From positions 2,542,001 to 2,606,000 of the forward strand of contig AP023052.1 of assembly GCA_019703815.1 (NCBI GenBank): a stretch of 64,000 nucleotides of DNA, in the 5' to 3' direction. Source of the stretch: Thaumasiovibrio occultus. GTDB taxonomy: Bacteria; Pseudomonadota; Gammaproteobacteria; Enterobacterales; Vibrionaceae. Shown here piece by piece: positions 57,899 through 64,000 of the stretch. A program made the position numbers and the translations under genes. Under the pieces are notes generated by a model. It saw nothing but the letters and a program-made list of their open reading frames with translations, was not told the origin of the DNA and ran no database searches. Positions within the stretch are counted from its first letter, which is position 1, and each line of letters starts with the position of its first letter.

Positions 57899-58069
57899 TT
57901 ACGAGAAAAACCGCTCGACAATCCACTGGTATATCACGCTACCGGCATAGACGCCAACGATCCCCATCACACCCGACAACACAGGTGGCGCGGGTATCGG
58001 CAGTTTTATCGCTGAAAAGACAATACCAACGATCAAGCCCGCCAGTAACGCTAACAAAACTTCCTGCAT
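57899..58069 (-). CDS. XapX-domain microprotein (DUF1427)
   Basis: A 56-residue, mostly hydrophobic membrane protein with the XapX-domain character: MQEVLLALLAGLIVGIVFSA, then IKLPIPAPPVLSGVMGIVG, then a GSVIYQWIVERFFS tail. An AGAGGAG ribosome site sits 6-8 bases before the ATG. It is short enough to be missed by ordinary gene finding. XapX is the third protein of a xanthosine operon in E. coli and is associated with nucleoside transport; here it lies between nupC and deoC, which fits a role in nucleoside uptake, though none is proven. Confidence 0.85.
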   Translation of the reverse strand: MQEVLLALLAGLIVGIVFSAIKLPIPAPPVLSGVMGIVGVYAGSVIYQWIVERFFS

Positions 58070-58342
58070 ACGGTGCTCCTCTGTATGGGTCTGGACAACC
58101 TAATCTAAGCGATTTTACCGTCGACTTAAATCCTTGTTGTCGTTTTCACTCATTGCCATTTTGGCCTACGCTCGCGGCGTATCGGGTCAATCAGGCTAAA
58201 TACCCACTTAGTGTAGACCCTGCACTTTGTAAAACTCGACCTCAAAAATTAAGGATCACGCCAGATACTCTGCGCCAATGCCAAAGCAAACGTTTTGCAT
58301 ACTTTAGCGAGGGAAAAGCAAAACGCTTTTCCCTAAAACAAC
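58070..58342. other. Gene-free stretch between the XapX gene and nupC
   Basis: About 270 bases. A 10-bp perfect hairpin AGGGAAAAGC / GCTTTTCCCT (58310-58334) lies just beyond the nupC terminator. GCAAACGTTTTGC (58286-58298) resembles a LacI-family palindrome with one extra T. The XapX promoter should lie here. Confidence 0.45.
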
Positions 58343-58368
58343 AAACGCCACAGCAAGCTGTGGCGTTT
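58343..58368 (-). terminator. Terminator of nupC
   Basis: Stem AAACGCCACAGC / GCTGTGGCGTTT with almost no loop, followed on the minus strand by GTTGTTTT; 20 bases after the nupC stop. Confidence 0.75.
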
Positions 58369-58387
58369 AATTTCATTCGACTCGCAA

Positions 58388-59905
58388 TTACGCCAGTGTA
58401 ATGAAGAAACCAGCGATGGTTGCTGCCATCAGGTTAGATAGCGTACCTGCGATGATAGCTTTGATACCCATGCGCGCGATATCACCACGACGCTTAGGAG
58501 CAAGACTACCTAGGCCACCCAGAAGGATAGCGATAGAAGACAGGTTAGCAAAACCACACAGTGCGAAAGAGATGATCGCTTTGGTCTTCTCAGACAGGGC
58601 AATTACTGCGCCTGATGCCACTGCGTCTGCATTTAGGTATTGTGCGAAGCCTGCGTATGCAACGAATTCGTTAGCTACGGTCTTAAGACCGATGAACTCA
58701 CCCGCGATAACGGCTTCAGACCATGGCACACCGATGATCCACGCTAGTGGTGCGAACAACCAACCTAGAATTTGCTCTAGAGTCAGTGACACTTGCGCCG
58801 CGCCCATTACTGCGTCTTTCGCCGCTAGTACTGCAGTGCCCACTTCAGCATCGTTAAATACTGCAAGACCTGCCATTAGCGCGTCACGGTTAACTTGAGT
58901 ACCGTCAAAACCACCTGCTAGAGCAGCCACTTCCGCGACTTTCGCCATTTCTGCTTGTGCGTCAGCCATCACAGCAATCGCAACTGCGCCGTCAGTTTGT
59001 ACTGCGGTTTGTAGAGAAGCAAACGCTACACGTAGTGCTTCATTACCGTAGCCAAATAGACCGCCTAGAGAGCCGATAATACCGTTAAGTAGTGCAATCA
59101 AGCCGATGAAGGCGATTAGCATTGCACCAACGTTAAGCGCAAGTTGTAGACCAGAAGCCGCACCGCCCGCTGCTGCGTCGATCACGTTAGCTGGTTTGTC
59201 TTCGCCTTCTGCGTCGATGTTGTCTAGCTGCTCAACAGGTTGATCCGTTTCAGGCTTGATGATTTTAGCAAAGAGTAGACCACCCGGAGCCGCCATGAAA
59301 GAAGCCGCTACTAGATATTCAATTGGCACGCCCATTGCTGCGTAACCCGCCATTACACCACCCGCGATAGACGCCAAACCACCACACATAACGGCGAATA
59401 GTTCAGATTGCGTCATGCGAGGAACGAAAGGACGAACCACTAGCGGTGCTTCAGTTTGACCAACGAAGATATTCGCTGCCGCTGACATTGATTCCGCGCG
59501 AGAAGTGCCTAGCGCTTTTTGTAGACCGCCACCTAGGATTTTGATCACCCACTGCATGATACCCAAGTAGTAAAGAACTGAGATCAGTGCAGAGAAGAAA
59601 ATAAGTGTTGGAAGAACCTGGAATGCGAAGATGAAACCAAGGCCATCAACAGAGAAGTTCACTAGGTTGCCGAAAAGGAAACCGGTACCTTGTGCACCAA
59701 AGTTAATGACACTTGAAACGGCATCTGAAACGCTTTTCAGAACTTGCTGACCCGCAGGCACAAACAAGATGAAGCCACCCAAAATAAACTGGATAGCAAA
59801 TGCACCACCAACGGTGCGCAAGTTAATTGCTTTACGGTTATCAGACAGAAGTACTGCGATTGCTAGCAGTGCTACCATCCCAACCAAGCTCATCATCAGG
59901 CTCAT
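58388..59905 (-). CDS. nupC: NupC concentrative nucleoside transporter with internal insertion
   Basis: CNT-family Na+ or H+/nucleoside symporter of the inner membrane, very like the V. cholerae CNT of known structure (about 416 residues). Conserved: GGLQKALGTSRAESMSAAANIF (split over two stretches), VGQTEAPLVVRPFV, FIGLKTVANEFVAY and SFALCGFANLSSIAI. This copy is 505 residues because of an extra stretch at about 286-375 between the segment GGLFGYG and LGWLFAPLAWIIGVPW, predicted as a helical, Ala-rich soluble loop. CRP-type and LacI-type sites lie upstream. First gene of the nucleoside cluster. Confidence 0.93.
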   Translation of the reverse strand: MSLMMSLVGMVALLAIAVLLSDNRKAINLRTVGGAFAIQFILGGFILFVPAGQQVLKSVSDAVSSVINFGAQGTGFLFGNLVNFSVDGLGFIFAFQVLPTLIFFSALISVLYYLGIMQWVIKILGGGLQKALGTSRAESMSAAANIFVGQTEAPLVVRPFVPRMTQSELFAVMCGGLASIAGGVMAGYAAMGVPIEYLVAASFMAAPGGLLFAKIIKPETDQPVEQLDNIDAEGEDKPANVIDAAAGGAASGLQLALNVGAMLIAFIGLIALLNGIIGSLGGLFGYGNEALRVAFASLQTAVQTDGAVAIAVMADAQAEMAKVAEVAALAGGFDGTQVNRDALMAGLAVFNDAEVGTAVLAAKDAVMGAAQVSLTLEQILGWLFAPLAWIIGVPWSEAVIAGEFIGLKTVANEFVAYAGFAQYLNADAVASGAVIALSEKTKAIISFALCGFANLSSIAILLGGLGSLAPKRRGDIARMGIKAIIAGTLSNLMAATIAGFFITLA

Positions 59906-59970
59906 AGTAAAAGGATTCCTAAAATGTGTTATGGCGTCTCGACAGATTTGGCTCGTTAAGAGTCAGCCGC

Positions 59971-59976
59971 ATTATA
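59971..59976 (-). promoter_or_regulatory. -10 element of the nupC promoter
   Basis: Perfect minus-strand TATAAT preceded by TG-like bases (TTTGTATAAT), about 66 bases before the nupC ATG. The -35 (TATTTT) is poor, consistent with an activator-dependent promoter. Confidence 0.6.
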
Positions 59977-60050
59977 CAAATGGGCGGCGCGATAAAATAA
60001 TACTTCTCTCCCATTTATCAAAGTAACTATAACTAAAACCCTAACTTAAA

Positions 60051-60066
60051 CGTGATCTGTGTCACA
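60051..60066. promoter_or_regulatory. CRP site upstream of nupC
   Basis: CGTGA-N6-TCACA, one base from the CRP consensus TGTGA-N6-TCACA, centred about 94 bases upstream of the proposed nupC start point, a position used by class I CRP activation. Confidence 0.8.
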
Positions 60067-60081
60067 CAAAAAATTACACGT

Positions 60082-60110
60082 TTGCGCAATCGTTTAAGGC
60101 AAACGTTTGC
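60082..60110. promoter_or_regulatory. Two LacI-family (CytR/PurR-like) operator candidates upstream of nupC
   Basis: GCAAACGTTTGC at 60099-60110 is a perfect palindrome with the central CG typical of LacI-family operators; GCAATCGTTT lies about 15 bases to its left. CytR, which represses nucleoside genes together with CRP, and PurR both belong to this family; which one binds is not determined. Confidence 0.6.
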
Positions 60111-60125
60111 AGTGGCTTTGGATAG

Positions 60126-60902
60126 TCACCGCATCAATGCAAAAACTTCCAGACTAGACTGCCTGCACTCTTCCACGATTTTGACTTCCGTACAGCTTTT
60201 TATCTGTGCCAATGCCGTCACAATCAGTGGCAGTTGTGCTGGATGATTCGTGTCGCCTTGATAACCACTCAGAGGCATATCCGGCGCATCCGTTTCTAAC
60301 ACTAGTGCATCCAAAGGCAATCGCCTAACTGCGTCACGGGTCTTCTTTGCCCGCTCATAGGTAATAGTGCCGCCGATCCCCAGCTTGTATCCCATATCTA
60401 CTAGCTGGCAGCCTTGTTGATAGCTACCGCTAAAAGCGTGGTAAATGCCCGCCTGTTGGACTGGGTTACGCTTCAGTAGCTGCACCAGCTCGTTAAACGC
60501 TTTACGACAGTGCAAAAGCACGGGCAAATCAAACTGGTTCGCGAGCCGCAATTGCTGCGTTAGTACCTCAACTTGCACGTCGCGCGCTGCGTACTCGGTC
60601 GCGGCAAAAAAATCTAACCCGCACTCTCCCACGGCAATGCACTTAGGGTGCGCCAAGGCGAGCTGCGCCGTTAAGGCTGCCACTGCGGTCTGCGGATCTT
60701 CAGGCATAAATACCGGATGGATCCCCAAGCCGAAATAGAGCGCGTCATGTTGGCTCGCTAGCGTTGCCAGATGTTGCCAGTTTTGCTCGCCGATCGCCGG
60801 GATAACAATACGGCTCACCCCGGCCTGTGCTGCTCGCGCTAAATGTGCGTCAACAGGTGAAAACGGCGCAAAATCAAAATGGCAATGGGTATCAATTAAC
60901 AT
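60126..60902 (-). CDS. yjjV: TatD-family metal-dependent hydrolase (YjjV-like)
   Basis: TatD-type metallo-nuclease, TIM-barrel with conserved metal ligands: THCHFD near residue 5, GECGLDF near 112, LLHCRKAF near 148, YHAFSGS near 172 and LETDAPDMPL near 219. The 258-residue length fits YjjV. Lies upstream of nupC on the same strand; the same neighbour is known from V. cholerae. Substrate uncertain: DNA exonuclease or D-aminoacyl-tRNA deacylase activities are reported for relatives. Confidence 0.92.
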   Translation of the reverse strand: MLIDTHCHFDFAPFSPVDAHLARAAQAGVSRIVIPAIGEQNWQHLATLASQHDALYFGLGIHPVFMPEDPQTAVAALTAQLALAHPKCIAVGECGLDFFAATEYAARDVQVEVLTQQLRLANQFDLPVLLHCRKAFNELVQLLKRNPVQQAGIYHAFSGSYQQGCQLVDMGYKLGIGGTITYERAKKTRDAVRRLPLDALVLETDAPDMPLSGYQGDTNHPAQLPLIVTALAQIKSCTEVKIVEECRQSSLEVFALMR

Positions 60903-60909
60903 GCAAACT

Positions 60910-61011
60910 TCAACTCATGTTTCTGGTTTTTACGTTCATGTTTTTACGCTTCAGGCGCTTACGTTTCAGGCTCTTGCCTTTCTTGTGACCCTTCTCGTTG
61001 CCCTTCTCACG
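60910..61011 (-). CDS. Very basic short ORF of doubtful coding status
   Basis: From the ATG at 61011 the frame encodes about 33 residues made up largely of Lys, Arg, Gly and Asn (MREKGNEKGHKKGKSLKRKR and onward). The DNA has loose repeats of CTGAARCGTAA. It has no ribosome site and no known family; it ends where tatD begins. Included only as a possibility. Confidence 0.2.
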   Translation of the reverse strand, partial: REKGNEKGHKKGKSLKRKRLKRKNMNVKTRNMS

Positions 61012-61129
61012 CATGGCGTTTTTAGGCCCAAAAAGATCCGAAGATGGAAAAACGTTCTTCTTTCTGCACTTTTCACTAAGCAGTAAACAAAAACCAGTTG
61101 AACCCACTAAGGAGTGACACCCTAACAGC

Positions 61130-61243
61130 TTACTTGGCTAAGCGCACCGCGACGAGGATGGAAATAGTCAAAGTTGCGATGGACAACATAATCGCCGCGT
61201 TATTGCGGCCGTTTTCGTTCGGCTTTGGGCTCAACATCATCAT
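61130..61243 (-). CDS. Possible 37-residue membrane peptide overlapping the DUF5363 gene
   Basis: Overlaps the 3' end of the next entry by 44 bases in another frame. MMMLSPKPNENGRNNAAIM leads into one hydrophobic helix (MLSIATLTISILVAVRLA) ending in Lys. A weak GGTACG precedes the three ATGs. Translational coupling through the overlap would be possible. Conservation is unknown. Confidence 0.35.
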   Translation of the reverse strand: MMMLSPKPNENGRNNAAIMLSIATLTISILVAVRLAK

Positions 61244-61340
61244 ATCGTACCGGACAGCAACTGCGCCGATTCTCCGGCACCAAGCCCATCCGCTGACACC
61301 ATGCGTCGTAGCGGGCGATCCAGCGACGTAACCACTGCAT
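61200..61340 (-). CDS. Small DUF5363-like protein
   Basis: 46 residues beginning MQWLRRWIARYDAWCQRMGL, followed by PENRRSCCPVRYD. A perfect AAGGAGG ribosome site precedes the ATG, strong evidence for translation. The pattern W-x2-W/R, YDAWC, GLxPExxR-C/S-CxP fits the short DUF5363 family of vibrios as I remember it; paired cysteines (15, 28, 29) suggest metal or disulfide binding. Function unknown. It is between tatD and prfC and would be missed by a 60-residue cut-off. Confidence 0.7.
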   Translation of the reverse strand: MQWLRRWIARYDAWCQRMGLVPENRRSCCPVRYDDVEPKAERKRPQ

Positions 61341-61391
61341 TCGACCTCCTTAGCCTTGTTCAACATAGTTGATTTATTGGGCAATTATAAA

Positions 61392-61418
61392 CAAAAAGAG
61401 CCACCATAAAGGTGACTC
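61392..61418 (-). terminator. Terminator of prfC
   Basis: Stem GAGCCACC / GGTGACTC (one C-A mismatch) with a 5-base loop; minus strand ends in TTTTTGTTT. Confidence 0.75.
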
Positions 61419-61452
61419 AATGCATACTTATTAGACCGGCTTTCGCGAGGGC

Positions 61453-63036
61453 TTAGTGCTCGCGTGTCGCGCGGAATTCCACATCAGGGAAACGCTCTTT
61501 CGCCAGATTCAGGTTCACCATGGTCGGTGCGATATAGGTCAGGTTATCGCCACCATCCAGCGCAAGGTTGGTTTGGTTTTTACGTTGGAAATCATCCAAT
61601 TTCTTCGCATCACCACATTCCACCCAACGCGCGGTTGCCACGTTAACCCCTTCGTAGATCGCTTCGACGTTGTACTCTGACTTCAGACGCGCCACAACCA
61701 CATCAAACTGCAGCACACCAACCGCGCCCACGATCAAATCGTTGTTCTGTAGCGGACGGAACACCTGCACCGCACCTTCTTCAGAAAGCTGTACCAGACC
61801 TTTGAGCAACTGCTTTTGCTTCAATGGATCTTTTAGGCGAATACGGCGGAACAGCTCAGGTGCGAAGTTCGGGATACCCGAGAACTTCAGGCTTTCACCT
61901 TGGGTAAAGGTATCACCGATCTGGATCGTGCCGTGGTTATGCAGACCAATAATGTCACCGGCATAAGCATGCTCTGCACGTGAACGATCGCCCGCCATGA
62001 AGGTCACCGCATCCGAAATGCTCACCTGCTTGCCACTGCGCACATGGTTCATTTTCATACCTTGGGTATACGTACCCGATACGATACGCATGAACGCAAT
62101 ACGGTCGCGGTGTTTTGGATCCATGTTCGCTTGGATCTTAAAGACGAAGCCTGAGAACTTTTCTTCGGTCGCTTCAACATCACGCTCAACCGCTTGACGC
62201 GTTTTAGGCATTGGCGCCCACTCGGTCAAACCTTCCAGCATGTGGTCAACACCAAAGTTACCCAATGCGGTACCGAAGTACACCGGCGTCAACTCACCTT
62301 TTAGGAACGACTCAAGATCAAACTCAGCGCACGCGCCCATAACAAGCTCTAGCTCTTCACGCACACTCGCAGCAAGATCAGCACCGACTTTTTCGTCGAG
62401 TTCCGGGTTATCCAAGCCTTTGACAATGCGTACTTCTTGGATTTCGTGACCATGGCCAGACGCGTACAAAATCGTTTCGTCACGATGAATGTGGTAAACA
62501 CCCTTGAACTCTTTACCACAACCGATAGGCCAAGTAATTGGCGCACACATCATGCCGAGTTCGTTTTCGACTTCGTCCAACACTTCCATCGGATCGCGAA
62601 CTTCACGGTCCAATTTGTTCATAAAGGTGACGATTGGGGTATCACGAAGGCGTGTTACTTCCATCAACTTGCGGGTACGATCTTCGACACCTTTCGCGGC
62701 ATCGATCACCATCAAACAAGAGTCAACCGCAGTTAGCGTACGGTAGGTATCTTCGGAAAAGTCTTCGTGTCCCGGGGTATCGAGCAGGTTGACCAAGCAG
62801 TTGTTAAACGGAAACTGCATAACCGAGGTCGTTACCGAGATCCCACGCTCTTTCTCCATCTCCATCCAGTCTGACTTTGCATGCTGGTTAGAACCACGAC
62901 CTTTTACCGTACCGGCTTTTTGGATCGCGTTTCCGAACAACAACACTTTTTCAGTGATGGTGGTTTTACCCGCATCGGGGTGCGAGATGATAGCGAACGT
63001 TCTTCGCTTGTTGATTTCATTGAGGTAACTAGACAT
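61453..63036 (-). CDS. prfC: RF3, peptide chain release factor 3
   Basis: GTPase that removes RF1/RF2 from the ribosome after termination. The 527-residue protein (E. coli 529) has the EF-G-like G domain with [26 protein letters not shown] and [12 protein letters not shown], then domain II and the RF3-specific C-terminal domain. AAGCG-rich 5' region; single gene with its own terminator. Confidence 0.98.
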   Translation of the reverse strand: MSSYLNEINKRRTFAIISHPDAGKTTITEKVLLFGNAIQKAGTVKGRGSNQHAKSDWMEMEKERGISVTTSVMQFPFNNCLVNLLDTPGHEDFSEDTYRTLTAVDSCLMVIDAAKGVEDRTRKLMEVTRLRDTPIVTFMNKLDREVRDPMEVLDEVENELGMMCAPITWPIGCGKEFKGVYHIHRDETILYASGHGHEIQEVRIVKGLDNPELDEKVGADLAASVREELELVMGACAEFDLESFLKGELTPVYFGTALGNFGVDHMLEGLTEWAPMPKTRQAVERDVEATEEKFSGFVFKIQANMDPKHRDRIAFMRIVSGTYTQGMKMNHVRSGKQVSISDAVTFMAGDRSRAEHAYAGDIIGLHNHGTIQIGDTFTQGESLKFSGIPNFAPELFRRIRLKDPLKQKQLLKGLVQLSEEGAVQVFRPLQNNDLIVGAVGVLQFDVVVARLKSEYNVEAIYEGVNVATARWVECGDAKKLDDFQRKNQTNLALDGGDNLTYIAPTMVNLNLAKERFPDVEFRATREH

Positions 63037-63273
63037 TCATTAACCCGGTATTTTGGTACACAGCCATGTACACAAACAGCGCTATGTACATAATTCTCAT
63101 TTTGTTGGGGGGGATTATAGGGGAAAGTGATCTTTATTTACACATTCGAAAAGCGCGAGAAACCGATCCGGCGCCATTATCAATCTGTACCGTCTTCATG
63201 GCGGGCTTCTCCCAGTAAAGATCCACCTGCAAAGCAGGTGGCTTTGAATGGCCCCCTATAAGGGGGCTCACTG

Positions 63274-63720
63274 TTAATTCTCTATACCTAGCTTCATTTG
63301 GCGCTCCTCTTCCTCCTTCCCCACTCGATCTTGATGCCTGACATATCTGCGAATAATTTCCTCGTTCATTCCTACCGAATCAACGAAGTAACCTCGCTGC
63401 CAGAACTTGTTACCCCAAAGCTTTTTCTTTCTCAAATACGGAAATTTATTGAATAACCTAATCGCTGTACGGCCTTTAATAAAACCCATATAGCTTGAAA
63501 TACTCAGGCTCGGTGGTAGTCTCACGACCAAATGAACATGGTCGATTTGAACGTTCAGCTCTACAACCTTACATTTCTTCATATTGCTGTAAACGTAGAT
63601 GCTTCTGTACAACTCCTTACCTAGATTACCCTTGAGTATTTTTAGGCGATACTTCGGAGTCCACACTATATGATACTGGCATCTGTAATACACATGTGAG
63701 GCGGATTCATATCTGCTCAT
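63274..63720 (-). CDS. tnpA: IS200-type transposase TnpA (Y1 HUH)
   Basis: Single-strand transposase that cuts at hairpins via a tyrosine. The open frame runs upstream, but the ATG at 63720 (MSRYESASHVYYRCQYHIVW) gives 148 residues, normal for the family. The HUH motif is DHVHLVV (His61, His63) and the catalytic tyrosine is Tyr111 in RGYFVDSVG. All three are intact, so the copy may be active. Confidence 0.93.
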   Translation of the reverse strand: MSRYESASHVYYRCQYHIVWTPKYRLKILKGNLGKELYRSIYVYSNMKKCKVVELNVQIDHVHLVVRLPPSLSISSYMGFIKGRTAIRLFNKFPYLRKKKLWGNKFWQRGYFVDSVGMNEEIIRRYVRHQDRVGKEEEERQMKLGIEN

Positions 63721-63773
63721 GTTCTCTATCTCCTTGATTTGCTGGTTACAAACGAGGACATATTGAACATGAG

Positions 63774-63801
63774 CGTCCTTCGGGCAAAGCCCAAAAGAAC
63801 G
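63774..63801 (-). promoter_or_regulatory. Leader hairpin of tnpA
   Basis: Imperfect 12-13 bp stem with G-U pairs (CGTTCTTTTGGGC with GCCCGAAGGACG, loop TTT) in the tnpA leader, 54 bases before the ATG. IS200 transposase mRNAs are known to be silenced by such leader structures; here that is inferred. Confidence 0.5.
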
Positions 63802-63842
63802 ATCACCACCTTCTAAAGAAGGTGGTTTAAGGTTGGAAAAAC

Positions 63843-63873
63843 AAAAAAACGCGCCCAAATGTGAGCGCGTTTT
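63843..63873 (-). terminator. Terminator of the gene cut by the right edge
   Basis: Stem AAAACGCGC / GCGCGTTTT with a 10-base loop; minus-strand T-run follows. It lies 77 bases after the partial stop codon at 63950. Confidence 0.75.
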
Positions 63874-63949
63874 ATGAATGATGGTTTGCCCGGGGTATTT
63901 CAATGGCGTCGCCGGCGTTGCGCTTAATAGCGCCTTTGTGACTCGCTCT

Positions 63950-64000
63950 CTAGAAAACAGTGCGGACTTCACCGGAGTTAGAATCGTAATACACCTGCAA
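63950..64000 (-). CDS. 3' end of an unidentified gene (partial)
   Basis: The last 16 codons (LQVYYDSNSGEVRTVF, then TAG) are open to the window edge and followed by a good terminator, which supports a real gene. The fragment is too short to name; the DSNSGEV pattern could fit the end of a PepSY-like or small beta-domain protein but this is only a guess. Confidence 0.4.
   Translation of the reverse strand: MQVYYDSNSGEVRTVF

Larger units (their letters stand above)
63190..63840 (-). mobile_element. IS200/IS605-family insertion sequence (IS1004-like)
   Basis: A short element with one small transposase gene and hairpins near both ends, the IS200 plan. On one side lie CCACCTGC / GCAGGTGG (63223-63241) and GCCCCCT / AGGGGGC (63251-63267); on the other CCACCTTCT / AGAAGGTGG (63806-63825). 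There are no inverted-repeat ends or target duplication, as expected for single-strand HUH transposition. Exact ends cannot be fixed from one copy; coordinates are approximate. Resembles IS1004 of V. cholerae in size and plan. Confidence 0.8.

Noticed and set aside
57811..58401. 196-residue plus-strand ORF opposite the XapX gene and nupC end
   Set aside because: Reads antisense through the XapX gene, two hairpins and the nupC terminator; composition is not protein-like.
1..64000. A new defence, toxin-antitoxin or secretion system
   Set aside because: Nearly all genes are recognised housekeeping genes in conserved order; the only mobile element is a lone IS200-type copy with no cargo.

Overview
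This window reads as a housekeeping stretch of a Vibrionaceae chromosome. The reasons are the gene neighbourhoods (clpB-pgeF-rluD/bamD, pheA beside tyrA-aroF, rpsP-rimM-trmD-rplS next to ffh, luxS beside gshA, an oadGAB sodium pump beside an Arg/Ser tRNA array and csrA-lysC-alaS-recX-recA, nupC beside a deoCABD set) and proteins that resemble Vibrio cholerae homologues. Base composition looks close to 50% GC, higher than most Vibrio, so a genus such as Salinivibrio or Grimontia is possible, but this was not computed and the genus cannot be settled here.

Layout. 1-4.1 kb: clpB (5' part, minus), a small lipoprotein, pgeF-rluD (minus) and divergent bamD. 4.1-4.9 kb: a gene-free stretch with eight tandem copies of GAGAAAAA and a minus-strand terminator. 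4.9-9.1 kb: raiA, then pheL-pheA with a phenylalanine attenuator, converging on aroF-tyrA, which has TyrR-type boxes. 9.3-13.5 kb: the two-component pair btsS-btsR and a CstA-family transporter with three BtsR-like direct repeats in its promoter. 13.9-17.4 kb: ribosomal and SRP genes on the minus strand. 17.7-19.9 kb: ypjD and corB. 20-26.2 kb: luxS, a lytic-transglycosylase-like lipoprotein, gshA, an M16 peptidase and yqaA. 26.4-29.8 kb: oadB, oadA, oadG. 30.4-31.6 kb: eight tRNA-Arg(ACG) and two tRNA-Ser(GCU) in one minus-strand array with a clear promoter and terminator. 31.8-38.4 kb: csrA, lysC, alaS, recX, recA (with LexA box) and pncC. 38.8-43.6 kb: an M20 peptidase, an HTH regulator, trpR and slt. 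43.9-53.1 kb: ettA, a PilZ protein, an M23 peptidase, radA, a large double-PilZ protein, serB and ytjB. 53.3-59.9 kb: nucleoside salvage, nupC - XapX microprotein - deoC-deoA-deoB-deoD. 60-64 kb: a TatD nuclease, two tiny overlapping ORFs, prfC, an IS200-type element and the last codons of a gene cut by the window edge.

How the genes work together. Three regulons for aromatic amino acids meet here (pheL attenuation, TyrR boxes at aroF-tyrA, trpR). The deo genes plus nupC form an import-and-degrade unit for nucleosides, with a CRP-type site and LacI-family palindromes upstream of nupC. BtsSR beside a CstA transporter suggests a pyruvate- or peptide-responsive uptake unit. Nothing here is a convincing new defence, secretion or mobile system. 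The most unusual items are the octamer repeat, the structured RNA-like segments inside the deo cluster, an approximately 90-residue insertion in NupC, the overlapping small ORFs near 61.2 kb, and the tRNA array with co-varying acceptor stems. Several CDS starts were moved inward from the longest open frame on the basis of ribosome binding sites and family lengths; each case is stated.
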